The position numbers and the translations under genes were made by a program. A stretch of DNA of 64,000 nt from an uncultured Muribaculaceae bacterium (GTDB lineage: Bacteria; Bacteroidota; Bacteroidia; Bacteroidales; Muribaculaceae), in assembly GCA_910579995.1 (NCBI GenBank), contig CAJTWH010000002.1, positions 62,001 through 126,000 of the forward strand. Reading direction: 5' to 3'. The notes beneath the pieces are model-generated. The model searched no databases. It saw only the letters and a list, made by a program, of their open reading frames with translations, and was not told where the DNA came from. Shown here piece after piece: positions 15,559 through 24,556 of this stretch; positions within the stretch are counted from its first letter, which is position 1, and each line of letters starts with the position of its first letter.

Positions 15559-17633
15559 AATATGTAAAGGGTGTAGGCCCTAAGCGTGCCCAGCTCCTCT
15601 CTGAAGAGCTGGGCATATACTCTCTATATGATCTGCTGCACCATTTTCCTACATCCTATATCGACCGGTCTACCACAAGAACGGTAAGAAGCCTCTTCGA
15701 CGCAGCCGCAGCCGAGGTGTCAATGGTGCTCGTAAAAGGAAAATTCGTGAGCTTCAATGTTCTCGGCGAGGGAGCGAAAATGAGGCTCATCGGCCTTTTC
15801 AGCGATGGCACGGCGACGATGGAGGTGGTATGGTTCAAGGGTTGGAGAGATATGCGTAAACGGCTGCGCACGGGAGAAGAGTATCAGCTGTTCGGCAAAC
15901 CGGGACTATTCAACAACACCTTGCAGATGGCACACCCGGAAGTAGACAGCACCTCCGACACAGGCACGGTAGAAACCGTGAGAGCCGTATATCCGCTGAC
16001 CGAAAAATTGCGTCAGCGAAATATCACAAGCCGTACACTGCATACTGTAATCCTGCAGGTATTGGGCGGCCTGAAGCCACTGCAGGAAACGCTACCGGCA
16101 AAAATAGTGGCAGACAATAATCTTATGCCGCTCGACAGTGCAATCCGGATTATCCATAACCCGACAGATTCAAATTCTCTCGCGCAGGCCCGCATGAGGT
16201 TGAAATTTGAGGAACTGTTTTACATACAGGCTGATATCCTGCGACGGTCGAGAAAGCGAAAATCGGATACACAGGGCTATATAATGCCCCATATAGGTAA
16301 GTGGTTCAACGACTTCTACAGCCAGTGTCTGCCATTCGAGCTGACAGGCGCCCAGAAAAGGGTGATAAAGGAAATCCGGGCTGATATTGCCGGCGGCAAG
16401 CAGATGAACCGCCTTGTTCAGGGCGACGTCGGCTCGGGTAAGACGCTCGTTGCCTTGATGGCTATGCTTTTGGCTATAGACAATGGCTATCAGGCTTGCC
16501 TTATGGCACCAACCGAGATTCTTGCCGGCCAGCATTATGAAACTATCAGGTCGATAGTGGCGAAAATAGGCTTGAATGTGAGACTGCTTACAGGCTCATC
16601 CAAGACTGCCGAGCGTAAGATTATTGATAAGGAATTGCGGGAGGGGTCATTGCATATACTTGTAGGGACCCATGCCGTGCTTGAAGACAAGGTGGAATTC
16701 TACCGCTTGGGCATGGCTGTAATCGATGAGCAACATCGCTTCGGCGTGGCTCAACGCGCCCGCTTGTGGCGTAAGAGTGCGGTGCCCCCGCATGTTTTGG
16801 TAATGACTGCCACGCCGATACCCCGAACTTTGGCAATGACAGTGTACGGAGACCTTGACGTGTCGGTAATCGACGAGCTCCCTCCGGGTCGCAAGCCGGT
16901 GACTACAGTGCTGCGATATGATGACCAAAGAGCGAAGATACAGGCAGCCGTAAGGCGGCAACTCGACGCCGGACATCAGGTATATATAGTATATCCGCTT
17001 GTCAACGAGAATGAAAAGCTTGATTTGAAAAGCGTGGAAGAAGGCTTTGCAAAAGCAGAGGAGGTGTATGCTCCATATAAGGTGGCTCTTGTGCACGGAA
17101 AACTCAAGCCTGCGGTCAAGGACGAGCAAATGAATCGTTTTGCCTCAGGCGAGGCTTCTGTACTTGTGGCCACTACGGTTATCGAAGTTGGAGTGAATGT
17201 CCCTAATGCGACCACGATGATAATTGAGAATGCCGAGCGCTTCGGCTTGTCGCAACTTCACCAATTGCGAGGCAGGGTAGGGCGAGGCGCCGACAGGAGC
17301 TATTGCGTGTTGATGTCGAAACATCAGATTGGCGCCGATACGCGTAAACGCCTCGAAATCATGACCTCTACTACCGACGGCTTTGTCATTGCCGAGGCGG
17401 ATATGCAAATGCGAGGGCCGGGAGATATAGAAGGAACGGCACAAAGCGGACTTCCGTTTGATTTTAAGATTGCCAACCTTGCCTGCGACGGACAGATTAT
17501 CAGTCTTGCGCGCCGCGCGGCAGAAAAAATGCTCGACGCAGACCCTGAGCTCACAGACCCCGAAAACCGCACGTTTGCTTACGCCCTTGCCGAAATGCTT
17601 AAGAGAACTACCGATTGGTCAAGAATCAGCTGA
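15531..17633 (+). CDS. recG: ATP-dependent DNA helicase RecG
   Basis: This branch-migration helicase processes stalled forks and Holliday junctions. The 700 residues comprise an N-terminal wedge/OB domain (~10-190, starting YVKGVGPKRAQLL), a helicase N-lobe with Walker A GDVGSGKTLVAL (~303-314) and DEQH box VIDEQHRFGV (~398-407), and a C-lobe with VGVNVPNATTMIIENAERFGLSQLHQLRGRVGRG (~550-583). The C-terminal TRG-type region (GDIEGTAQSGLPFDFKIA) is present. The start overlaps ispD by 28 bp and the 3' end overlaps the opposing small membrane gene by 8 bp. Full length and intact. Confidence 0.97.
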   Translation: MLATRRFDIKYVKGVGPKRAQLLSEELGIYSLYDLLHHFPTSYIDRSTTRTVRSLFDAAAAEVSMVLVKGKFVSFNVLGEGAKMRLIGLFSDGTATMEVVWFKGWRDMRKRLRTGEEYQLFGKPGLFNNTLQMAHPEVDSTSDTGTVETVRAVYPLTEKLRQRNITSRTLHTVILQVLGGLKPLQETLPAKIVADNNLMPLDSAIRIIHNPTDSNSLAQARMRLKFEELFYIQADILRRSRKRKSDTQGYIMPHIGKWFNDFYSQCLPFELTGAQKRVIKEIRADIAGGKQMNRLVQGDVGSGKTLVALMAMLLAIDNGYQACLMAPTEILAGQHYETIRSIVAKIGLNVRLLTGSSKTAERKIIDKELREGSLHILVGTHAVLEDKVEFYRLGMAVIDEQHRFGVAQRARLWRKSAVPPHVLVMTATPIPRTLAMTVYGDLDVSVIDELPPGRKPVTTVLRYDDQRAKIQAAVRRQLDAGHQVYIVYPLVNENEKLDLKSVEEGFAKAEEVYAPYKVALVHGKLKPAVKDEQMNRFASGEASVLVATTVIEVGVNVPNATTMIIENAERFGLSQLHQLRGRVGRGADRSYCVLMSKHQIGADTRKRLEIMTSTTDGFVIAEADMQMRGPGDIEGTAQSGLPFDFKIANLACDGQIISLARRAAEKMLDADPELTDPENRTFAYALAEMLKRTTDWSRIS

Positions 17634-17871
17634 AAAAACTGCGCAGACGTTGTATGCCGGTTTTACCGAGTATGAGGATTGCAGAATACTGCGAGGCTTT
17701 GGCGAGACCGAAGAAAACAGCCCACAGTATTCCTTTGGCAGTCACCGAGAAGGGCAAGAGCATTTGGGCAAATGATATGGCATAACATAAAATGCACACA
17801 ACAGCACAAATCACCCCGGCCCGGAAAGACAAAGACGACAGCCAATTCTTGATTTTATTTATTTTGCTCAT
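17626..17871 (-). CDS. Small two-helix membrane protein (transporter-suffix-like)
   Basis: An 81-residue protein starting at ATG 17871, which is the best start in this frame because it gives a short basic head (MSKINKIKNW) before two hydrophobic helices (~17-38 and ~46-62). It ends with LILGKTGIQRLRSFF. This ending resembles the short transporter-suffix family that occurs alone or at the end of transporters in many bacteria. It overlaps the recG stop by 8 bp tail-to-tail and is divergent from the patatin gene with a 21-bp gap. Membrane topology is clear; function unknown. Confidence 0.7.
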   Translation of the reverse strand: MSKINKIKNWLSSLSFRAGVICAVVCILCYAISFAQMLLPFSVTAKGILWAVFFGLAKASQYSAILILGKTGIQRLRSFFS

Positions 17872-17892
17872 CAACAAAAGTGGATTAAAGAT

Positions 17893-18741
17893 ATGAAAAC
17901 AGGACTTGTACTTGAAGGAGGCGCCATGCGGGGGATGTTTACTGCCGCTGTCATCGATGTGATGATGGAAAACGGCATAGACTTTGACGGGCTTGTGGGA
18001 GTATCGGCCGGCTCGAGTTTCGGCTGTAATTTCAAATCCCGCCAGCCCGGCCGCGTCCTGCGCTATAATCTCCGTTTCTGTAAGGATCCGAGATATATAG
18101 GCTTGAAGTCGCTTTTGACAAGTGGAAATCTGATAGGAGCTGAATTTGCATACCATATATTACCGCTTGAGCTTGATATCTTTGATTGCGCTACTTTTGA
18201 GAGCAATCCGATGGAATTCCATCTGGTATGCACCGATGTCGATACCGGGGAGCCGGTTTATTACCGCATGGACAAGGTCGATTATCAATCGCTCGAATGG
18301 CTGCGGGCCTCCGCCTCAATGCCTGTGGTGACACGGCCTGTTTTGGTTGAAGACGGCCGACGCATGCTTGATGGAGGTATAAGCGACTCTATACCGCTGA
18401 AATACTTTCAAGAATGTGGATTCTCGCGAAATATTGTAGTGCTCACGCAGCCTCGTGATTATCTCAAACAGCCTGCCCCGGGATGGCTTTTCAAACTTCT
18501 TATGCCCCGCACTCCGAAAATTGCAGAGGCTATGGCGCGGCGACATGAAATGTATAACAATCAGCTCAGCTATATCAAAGCTCAGGAAAGCCTTGGCAAC
18601 ACTCTGATAATTGCGCCGGATACACCGCTGCCAATCGGTCGGGTAGAAATGAACCGCGACAAGATGAGGCAAGTATATCAGCTTGGCCGTGACAAGTGCA
18701 CCGAACAGCTTGAGGCAATCAAGAGTTTCCTTGGCAAGTAA
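17893..18741 (+). CDS. Patatin-like phospholipase family protein
   Basis: This 282-residue serine hydrolase should release fatty acids from (phospho)lipids. It has the oxyanion loop GGAMRGMF (~residues 10-17), the nucleophile Ser38 in GVSAGSSFG and the catalytic aspartate Asp160 in LDGGISD, i.e. the Ser-Asp dyad of bacterial patatins. There is no signal peptide, so it is predicted cytoplasmic, like RssA/YjjU relatives. The stop codon abuts the stop of the opposing HAD gene with no spacer. The dyad is intact; the lipid substrate is unknown. Confidence 0.92.
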   Translation: MKTGLVLEGGAMRGMFTAAVIDVMMENGIDFDGLVGVSAGSSFGCNFKSRQPGRVLRYNLRFCKDPRYIGLKSLLTSGNLIGAEFAYHILPLELDIFDCATFESNPMEFHLVCTDVDTGEPVYYRMDKVDYQSLEWLRASASMPVVTRPVLVEDGRRMLDGGISDSIPLKYFQECGFSRNIVVLTQPRDYLKQPAPGWLFKLLMPRTPKIAEAMARRHEMYNNQLSYIKAQESLGNTLIIAPDTPLPIGRVEMNRDKMRQVYQLGRDKCTEQLEAIKSFLGK

Positions 18742-19380
18742 TCACCAGTTGTCGCAGAAACCTTCGGTAGAAAGGAGGTCACACAAGGAGGCTACAACAA
18801 GATCGGCCTTGTCGGTCAAGGTGTCGGCCGGGTTGGTTGTGGATAATGCAACCACGTATGCTCCTGCGGCACGGCCTGCCTGCAGTCCTGAATAAGAATC
18901 TTCGAATACCACGCATTGCTCAGGCGCGACGCCCAGAGCTTGAGCGCCTTTGAGATAAGGGTCGGGATGAGGCTTTGAATGTTCGACTTTGGAATCGGTA
19001 ATCAGAGCGTCGAAGCAAGCCATGAATTCAGGATTGCGACGGCGTATGAGTTCCATCTTGGCGTCGCCACTGCTTGTGACAATCGCCATTGGCACTTCCT
19101 TTTCTTTGAGAAAATGCAGAAATTCCATTACGCCCGGAAAGACTGGATAAGGCATTGAATCTTCATGCTCCTTAAGCATGATTTTGATTGCCGCGTGGTC
19201 TTCATGGCGGAAATACTTATCGAGGATTCTCGGCAAGGTATTGCCTTTTATGACGTATGCGAAGTTGGCGATTCCTGTAGGGAAATGCGATTCAATGTCG
19301 GTCCATATCTGAGTATAGATACCTTCGGTGTCGATCAGCACACCGTCAAGGTCGAAAAGGGCGCCGGCGGGTCTATTCAT
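18742..19380 (-). CDS. HAD-family sugar-phosphatase/phosphoglucomutase-like hydrolase
   Basis: This 212-residue HAD hydrolase has motif I LFDLDGVLIDTEG at residues ~8-20 (the Asp nucleophile and DxD), motif II VTSSGDAK near residue 102 and motif III/IV VFEDSYSGLQAG near residue 160. Between motifs I and II is an alpha-helical C1 cap, the arrangement of beta-phosphoglucomutases and related sugar-phosphate phosphatases. It overlaps the thioesterase gene by 8 bp and is the last gene of the clpP-to-HAD run, after a MurNAc-recycling-like pair, so a sugar phosphate is a plausible substrate. Substrate unproven. Confidence 0.9.
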   Translation of the reverse strand: MNRPAGALFDLDGVLIDTEGIYTQIWTDIESHFPTGIANFAYVIKGNTLPRILDKYFRHEDHAAIKIMLKEHEDSMPYPVFPGVMEFLHFLKEKEVPMAIVTSSGDAKMELIRRRNPEFMACFDALITDSKVEHSKPHPDPYLKGAQALGVAPEQCVVFEDSYSGLQAGRAAGAYVVALSTTNPADTLTDKADLVVASLCDLLSTEGFCDNW

Positions 19381-20119
19381 TGTCGTATTTTTTCCAGATG
19401 AAACGGGCGGATATCGAAGGAGTATTCTGAGGATTGAAAATCATACAATCCGAAGTATCGTCGCGGTCGGCATATTTCAGCGCCACAGTCTCGCCATAGC
19501 GACACTCGCGGTGGAATGTGATGTCGAAGCGACGTGCAAAAAATTTGTCGTAGTGCTCAAGTGACCAACGGTTCATGAGCAATTCAACGTAGCGCACGGT
19601 ATTGACGTGGCGGTTGAAATCAAGGTCGCAGTACTTGAATGTATATTCGAGATTTGTGGTGGCGTCAGGTAAGGAGGCTATGCGCGGTGTTTTCTCTATC
19701 GGACAGGCAAGGTTTGCTGTCGGGAAAGACTCTCTGTCGAGAAGATTGAGGTCTGCTACAGTACGGGTTGCAAAATTCATAGCTACCCAAACAGTACGTG
19801 CATAGCCGAAAATCTTGCCGTCGTGACCTGTGATGGCTATATTGCGCTCACTGAAATGGCGGTTGTAACTTTCAATCCATGTAGTGAGGGTATAACTCTC
19901 GTTGATAGTCGGCAAAGACGTCATTTCCACACTCAGACGGCTAAGTACCCATCCGATATTCTGCTTTATCAGAGTGGCGTAGCCGATATTGAGATTATTG
20001 GCATGCTCTGTCGAAATCTCGATAATCCGCTCTACAAGCAGAGTCAGAGGCATTACACCTTCGGCATTGCTTTCGCCTGCGGTGAGGGTATAAGAATGGG
20101 TATGCTGTTTTTGTTTCAT
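19373..20119 (-). CDS. Acyl-ACP thioesterase
   Basis: This 248-residue protein contains two hotdog-fold halves of the acyl-ACP thioesterase (FatA/FatB-like) family. The N-terminal half has GVMPLTLLVERIIEISTEHANNLNIGY and VLSRLSVEMTSLPTINESYTLTTWIESYNRHFSERN. The second half has FKYCDLDFNRHVNTVRYVELLMNRW, containing the conserved Asn-x-His pair (NRHVN). It would hydrolyse acyl-ACP to free fatty acids and so tune lipid composition. Starts and stops overlap both neighbours (4 bp and 8 bp), placing it in the same translationally coupled operon. The family is clear; chain-length preference cannot be read. Confidence 0.92.
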   Translation of the reverse strand: MKQKQHTHSYTLTAGESNAEGVMPLTLLVERIIEISTEHANNLNIGYATLIKQNIGWVLSRLSVEMTSLPTINESYTLTTWIESYNRHFSERNIAITGHDGKIFGYARTVWVAMNFATRTVADLNLLDRESFPTANLACPIEKTPRIASLPDATTNLEYTFKYCDLDFNRHVNTVRYVELLMNRWSLEHYDKFFARRFDITFHRECRYGETVALKYADRDDTSDCMIFNPQNTPSISARFIWKKYDNE

Positions 20120-20883
20120 AATTGCAAAAGACCGTTTTCGTAAGCTTGCTGTGCCTTTGCGAGACGCTCCGGGTTGCCGATGTCATACCACCCGAACGGT
20201 TTGGATGGAGTGAAACGCCGCACCTTATCGCCCGATGTGCATTGATCGATATAAAAATCGACAATGCTGAAGGGGTGTAAATCTCCGCAGTAATCGGATA
20301 TCCGGGCAAGAATAGGACGATAGAGACAATGCACACCGTCGAAAGCAGCTTCTTCGAGTCTGCTTTTATCAAGATTGCCGGGGCGGCACAGGCCGGTGGT
20401 GTTGTTGCACCAACCCCGCAGCCAAAGATTGCTGTCGAAGAGAAACTTACGCGAAGTAGAGCGCTGTGGGTCGGCAAGGATAGCCCCGTCAGCTCCTTTC
20501 GAGGCCGAAATCATCTCTTGAATGGAGAAATCCGTGATAATATCGGCATTATGAATCAGCAGAGGTTCGTCGTCGGCCATCGAAGCCACGATATGGCTTT
20601 CTCTGTAAATCTTAGCCAAGGCGCCGCCTGTGTCGAGAAGCAGATCGCTCTCGTCGCTAATCTCGACTTCAAAATCGTAATGCTGCTCTGCAATCCAATC
20701 AATCACCTGACCGGCAAAGTGATGGACATTTACCACAATACCGTCGGCACCTGCCATTGAGAGCCGATTGAGCACCACCCCGAGGGCAGTCGTAGCTCCG
20801 ACCGGAGCGAGAGCCTTGGGGTGGAAGTCAGTAAAGGGCTTAAGCCGTGTGCCCAGCCCGGCAGCGAATACTACCGCTTTCAT
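20116..20883 (-). CDS. MurU-like sugar-1-phosphate nucleotidyltransferase
   Basis: This 255-residue enzyme carries the nucleotidyltransferase signature AAGLGTRLKPFTDFHPKALAP at the N-terminus and ILIHNADIITDF-like metal-binding residues (LLIHNADIITD) near residue 105. Its length and sequence style fit MurU, the N-acetylmuramate alpha-1-phosphate uridylyltransferase that makes UDP-MurNAc during peptidoglycan recycling. It overlaps by 4 bp the upstream kinase gene, the expected partner (AmgK makes MurNAc-1-P). The specific substrate is inferred from this pairing; GlcNAc-1-P or another hexose-1-P is possible. Confidence 0.88.
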   Translation of the reverse strand: MKAVVFAAGLGTRLKPFTDFHPKALAPVGATTALGVVLNRLSMAGADGIVVNVHHFAGQVIDWIAEQHYDFEVEISDESDLLLDTGGALAKIYRESHIVASMADDEPLLIHNADIITDFSIQEMISASKGADGAILADPQRSTSRKFLFDSNLWLRGWCNNTTGLCRPGNLDKSRLEEAAFDGVHCLYRPILARISDYCGDLHPFSIVDFYIDQCTSGDKVRRFTPSKPFGWYDIGNPERLAKAQQAYENGLLQL

Positions 20884-22319
20884 TCGTGAGCCTTGAACGT
20901 TTGTTCGATATTCTGCTCGCGATGGATGAGCTCCACCTTAACTGAATATTTCTTGGCGATGTGCTCTGCGGTATGCTGGGCGCAATATACAGAGCGGTGT
21001 TGTCCGCCCGTGCAGCCGTAAGAAATCATCAGGTTTGTAAAGCCTCGCTCGATATAGCGTTCTATCGTGGCGTCGGTGAGGGCATAGCAATGGTCGAGGA
21101 ATGTTATTACCTCGCCGTCGTCTTCAAGGAAACGTATCACATTTGAGTCGAGGCCGGTAAAGGGCTTGTAGCGCTCATACTTGCCGGGATTGTTGATTGC
21201 ACGGCAGTCGAAGACATATCCTCCGCCGTTGCCTGTGACATCGTTGGGTATACCTTTCTTATATGCGAAGCTGAATACCCTCACTGTGAGGCGCTTGCGG
21301 TCAAGCTCATCAGTGAATTGCTTCATGTTGACAAGCTTTAGGAGCAACTCGTTGAGGTAAGGATATTCTGCGTAGGGTTCGTGAAGAAGCGCTCTCAGAT
21401 TGGCGATTGCAAAGGGCACACTCTGCATGAAGTGCGGTTTCTTTTCAAAATAACCGCGGAAGCCGTATGCACCAAGTACCTGCAGAGTGCGGAAGAGCAC
21501 GAAATGGCGCAGGTTGGCAATGAACTCCTCTCTCTCTATCGGGTGGTATTTGCGCACCGAATCGAGATAGACCTCAAGAAGTTCGTGGCGCAGACCGTCG
21601 GGAATATTTGCTTTTGCTTGCCAGAGGAAAGAGGCGACATCATAATAGAAAGGACCTTTGCGGCCGCCCTGAAAGTCGATAAACCATGGTTCACCGTCTA
21701 CAATCATCACATTGCGGCTTTGGAAGTCGCGATACATGAAAGTGTCAGTATTGCTGCGCATGAGCACCTTTGCCATAGTCTGGAAATCATCTTCAAGTTT
21801 GTCTTCAGAAAACTCCAGACCGGTAGCCTTCAGGAAGCAATATTTGAAGTAATTTAGATCCCACATTATCGAGCGCTCGTCGAAGCTTACAGCCGGATAG
21901 CAGACTGAGAAATCCATGTCGTCGGCGCCGGCAAACTGAATGTCGGGCAGACGGGAGATTGTCTTGGTAAGCAAATCTTTCTCGGCAGAAGAGAAAGAGC
22001 GCGTAAGACGGCCTTTCTCAATCTCCTTGAAAAGCAGCATGTCGCCAAGGTCGGTCTGTATATACGACATACGGTCGTCGCTGACCGCAAGCACTTTTGG
22101 CACAGGTATATCCTTTTCGCCAAAGTGCTTCGACATATAGATGAAAGCCTCATTCTCGGGCACGGAAGTGCCAATGACTCCGATAACGGAGTCTTTACCG
22201 TCGGCATCCGACAAGCGGAAATAGCGGCGGTTGGAGCCGGAAGAAGGCAGTTCGGTAACCACTTCCGGCAAGCGCCCGTGAAGTTCGGTATATAGTTTAG
22301 ACAGTGAAGTAGTATCCAT
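20880..22319 (-). CDS. AmgK-like sugar kinase fused to RapZ C-terminal domain
   Basis: This 479-residue cytoplasmic fusion starts with an aminoglycoside-phosphotransferase-fold kinase (~1-330). Catalytic loop YRDFQSRNVM and metal-binding FIDFQGG (~residues 195-220) resemble the cell-wall sugar kinase AmgK, which phosphorylates MurNAc at C1. Residues ~345-475 match the C-terminal domain of RapZ: RVFSFAYKKGIP, VFDCRAINNP, TGLDSNVIRFL and SYGCTGGQHRSVY. In E. coli this domain binds glucosamine-6-phosphate. The RapZ N-terminal P-loop domain is missing. The fusion suggests a recycling kinase that senses amino-sugar phosphate. It is 4 bp from recQ and overlaps the MurU-like gene by 4 bp. Domain calls strong; regulation inferred. 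Confidence 0.9.
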   Translation of the reverse strand: MDTTSLSKLYTELHGRLPEVVTELPSSGSNRRYFRLSDADGKDSVIGVIGTSVPENEAFIYMSKHFGEKDIPVPKVLAVSDDRMSYIQTDLGDMLLFKEIEKGRLTRSFSSAEKDLLTKTISRLPDIQFAGADDMDFSVCYPAVSFDERSIMWDLNYFKYCFLKATGLEFSEDKLEDDFQTMAKVLMRSNTDTFMYRDFQSRNVMIVDGEPWFIDFQGGRKGPFYYDVASFLWQAKANIPDGLRHELLEVYLDSVRKYHPIEREEFIANLRHFVLFRTLQVLGAYGFRGYFEKKPHFMQSVPFAIANLRALLHEPYAEYPYLNELLLKLVNMKQFTDELDRKRLTVRVFSFAYKKGIPNDVTGNGGGYVFDCRAINNPGKYERYKPFTGLDSNVIRFLEDDGEVITFLDHCYALTDATIERYIERGFTNLMISYGCTGGQHRSVYCAQHTAEHIAKKYSVKVELIHREQNIEQTFKAHE

Positions 22320-22323
22320 AATT

Positions 22324-24513
22324 TCAGTTGCCCATGTCGGACAGGAATTTTATTCGGACAAGACGAATTTCCTCTTCCGAGAAATCATCGCCGAGTTCTT
22401 TGTAGGCGTCATCGAGGCTACCGGTGTCGCTGCTGCGGAAGTATTCGAAGATGTCAGTCTGATCGTCGGGATCTATCACATCGTCGATGAAATACTTGAT
22501 GTTTATACGCGTGCCCGAATGTACGATTGCCTCGATTTCATCAAGGAGCTGGTCGAAGTCGATGCCGTTTGCAACCGCAATCTCATTGAGGTCAATCTTG
22601 CGGTCGATGGCTTGTATTATGGCGATTTTGAGTTTGCTCTTGTTGGCCACAGTGCGCACTCTGAGATCTTCGGGGCGGTCAATCTCATTCTCTTCCACGT
22701 ATGTCTTGATGACTTTGACGAATTCCTCACCATAGCGCTTGGCTTTACCCAGACCGACGCCGGAGATATTTGCAAGCTCCTCTATAGTGATAGGATATGT
22801 TGTAGCCATCGACTCAAGCGAAGGATCTTGGAAGATGACAAACGGAGGGAGATTAAGGCTTGCGGCTATCTTGCGGCGGAGTGATGTGAGGATAGAGAAA
22901 AGCTCCGGGTCAGCGGCGAAACCGGCGCCATTGCTCATATTGGGCTCGTCGTCGGTAATCTCGTCGGCGTAGTCGGCGTCTTCCACAATCTTGAAAGAAA
23001 CCGGCTCTTTGATAAAATGTTTGCCTTTTTTTGTAAGTTTCAGTATTCCATAGTTTTCAACCCCACGCTCGATATATCCGGCGATTATGGCCTGCTGGAT
23101 TACTGTATTTATATATTTGGGGCTTGACCCTCCGGCACAGCCGAATACCTCAAGGTCCTCATGCTTATAAGAGCGGACGTCGCTTGTGGCTCGTCCGAGC
23201 ATTACGTCTACAACGTAGTCGGTTTTGAATTTTTCTTTAAGGGCGGCAATAGTTTCCAAGGCCGCGGACAAATCATCTTTAGCTTCCACTTTTTTCTTTG
23301 GATTAAGACAGTTGTCACAGTTGCCGCAATTTTCCTTCTCGAAGTTCTCGCCAAAATAATGGAGAAGAGTCTTACGCCGGCAAAGCGACGACTCGGCGTA
23401 GGCTGCTGTCTCGAGCAGCAGTTGGCGGCCTATCTCCTGTTCGGTGATTGGCTTGCCTTGCATGAACTTCTCCATTTTCTGTAGGTCTTTCCGCGAATAG
23501 AAGGTTAGACAGATACCTTCACCACCGTCGCGTCCGCTACGGCCGGTCTCTTGATAGTAGCCTTCAAGCGACTTGGGAATGTCGTAGTGTATGACGAAAC
23601 GGACGTCGGGCTTGTCGATACCCATGCCGAAAGCGATAGTGGCCACAATCACGTCTACCGACTCCATCAGGAACGCATCCTGATTAGCCGAGCGTGTGGC
23701 CGGATCCATGCCGGCATGGTAGGGGAGCGCACGAATGTTGTTGACACGCAGCAACTCTGCAAGCTCCTCGACTTTCTTTCGCGAAAGACAATATATGATA
23801 CCCGATTTACCCGGGCGTTGTTTGATAAAGCGTATGATATCGCGGTCGGTGTTGGGAGTCTTCAGTCGGATCTCGTAGAAAAGATTCTCTCGGTTGAACG
23901 ACGATTTGAAGACCGCGGCATCATTCATGGCGAGGTTTTTCTGTATATCGTGCTGCACTTTAGGAGTGGCCGTGGCCGTGAGCGCAATCACGGGACGGGA
24001 GCCGATTTCGTTGATTATCGGGCGGATCCTACGGTATTCCGGCCTGAAATCATGCCCCCATTCCGATATACAGTGAGCCTCGTCAACTGCATAGAAGGAA
24101 ATGCGAACTGTTTTGAGAAATTCTATATTTTCTTCTTTTGTAAGAGATTCCGGAGCGACATAGAGCAACTTAGTCGCTCCGGCCACAATATCTGATTTTA
24201 CCTGATCGGTCGCCGACTTGGTAAGAGATGAATTGAGAAAGTGGGCAATGCTGTCATGTTCGCCGAAATTGCGCATAGAATCTACCTGATTCTTCATAAG
24301 CGCGATCAGTGGAGAAATGACAATTGCCGTGCCTTCGCTCATCAGCGCCGGCAGCTGGTAACAGAGAGATTTACCGCCTCCGGTGGGCATGATCACAAAG
24401 GTGTCGCGGCCGGAAAGGAGGCTTTCGATAATAGCCTCCTGATTGCCTTTGAATTTGTCGAATCCAAAGTGCATTTTCAATGCCTGCGTCAATGTGAGAG
24501 ATTCTGTGGTCAT
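22324..24513 (-). CDS. recQ: ATP-dependent DNA helicase RecQ
   Basis: This 729-residue 3'-5' helicase unwinds recombination and replication intermediates. Walker A is MPTGGGKSLCYQLPA (~41-55). The DEAH box is AVDEAHCISEWGHDFRPEYRR (~140-160), the aromatic-rich loop of RecQ. The helicase C-lobe contains YYQETGRSGRDG (~320). The RQC zinc cysteines appear in SLCRRKTLLHYFG...CGNCDNC (~377-400), followed by a winged-helix domain. A C-terminal HRDC domain is near 545-625 (LASLNLPPFVIFQDPSLESMA-like), with an acidic tail after it. It sits between clpX and the AmgK/RapZ fusion. Complete. Confidence 0.96.
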   Translation of the reverse strand: MTTESLTLTQALKMHFGFDKFKGNQEAIIESLLSGRDTFVIMPTGGGKSLCYQLPALMSEGTAIVISPLIALMKNQVDSMRNFGEHDSIAHFLNSSLTKSATDQVKSDIVAGATKLLYVAPESLTKEENIEFLKTVRISFYAVDEAHCISEWGHDFRPEYRRIRPIINEIGSRPVIALTATATPKVQHDIQKNLAMNDAAVFKSSFNRENLFYEIRLKTPNTDRDIIRFIKQRPGKSGIIYCLSRKKVEELAELLRVNNIRALPYHAGMDPATRSANQDAFLMESVDVIVATIAFGMGIDKPDVRFVIHYDIPKSLEGYYQETGRSGRDGGEGICLTFYSRKDLQKMEKFMQGKPITEQEIGRQLLLETAAYAESSLCRRKTLLHYFGENFEKENCGNCDNCLNPKKKVEAKDDLSAALETIAALKEKFKTDYVVDVMLGRATSDVRSYKHEDLEVFGCAGGSSPKYINTVIQQAIIAGYIERGVENYGILKLTKKGKHFIKEPVSFKIVEDADYADEITDDEPNMSNGAGFAADPELFSILTSLRRKIAASLNLPPFVIFQDPSLESMATTYPITIEELANISGVGLGKAKRYGEEFVKVIKTYVEENEIDRPEDLRVRTVANKSKLKIAIIQAIDRKIDLNEIAVANGIDFDQLLDEIEAIVHSGTRINIKYFIDDVIDPDDQTDIFEYFRSSDTGSLDDAYKELGDDFSEEEIRLVRIKFLSDMGN

Positions 24514-24556
24514 GTCTTAATATTGATTTTTCAGATTGTTGTGGCTATTTGTTCAG

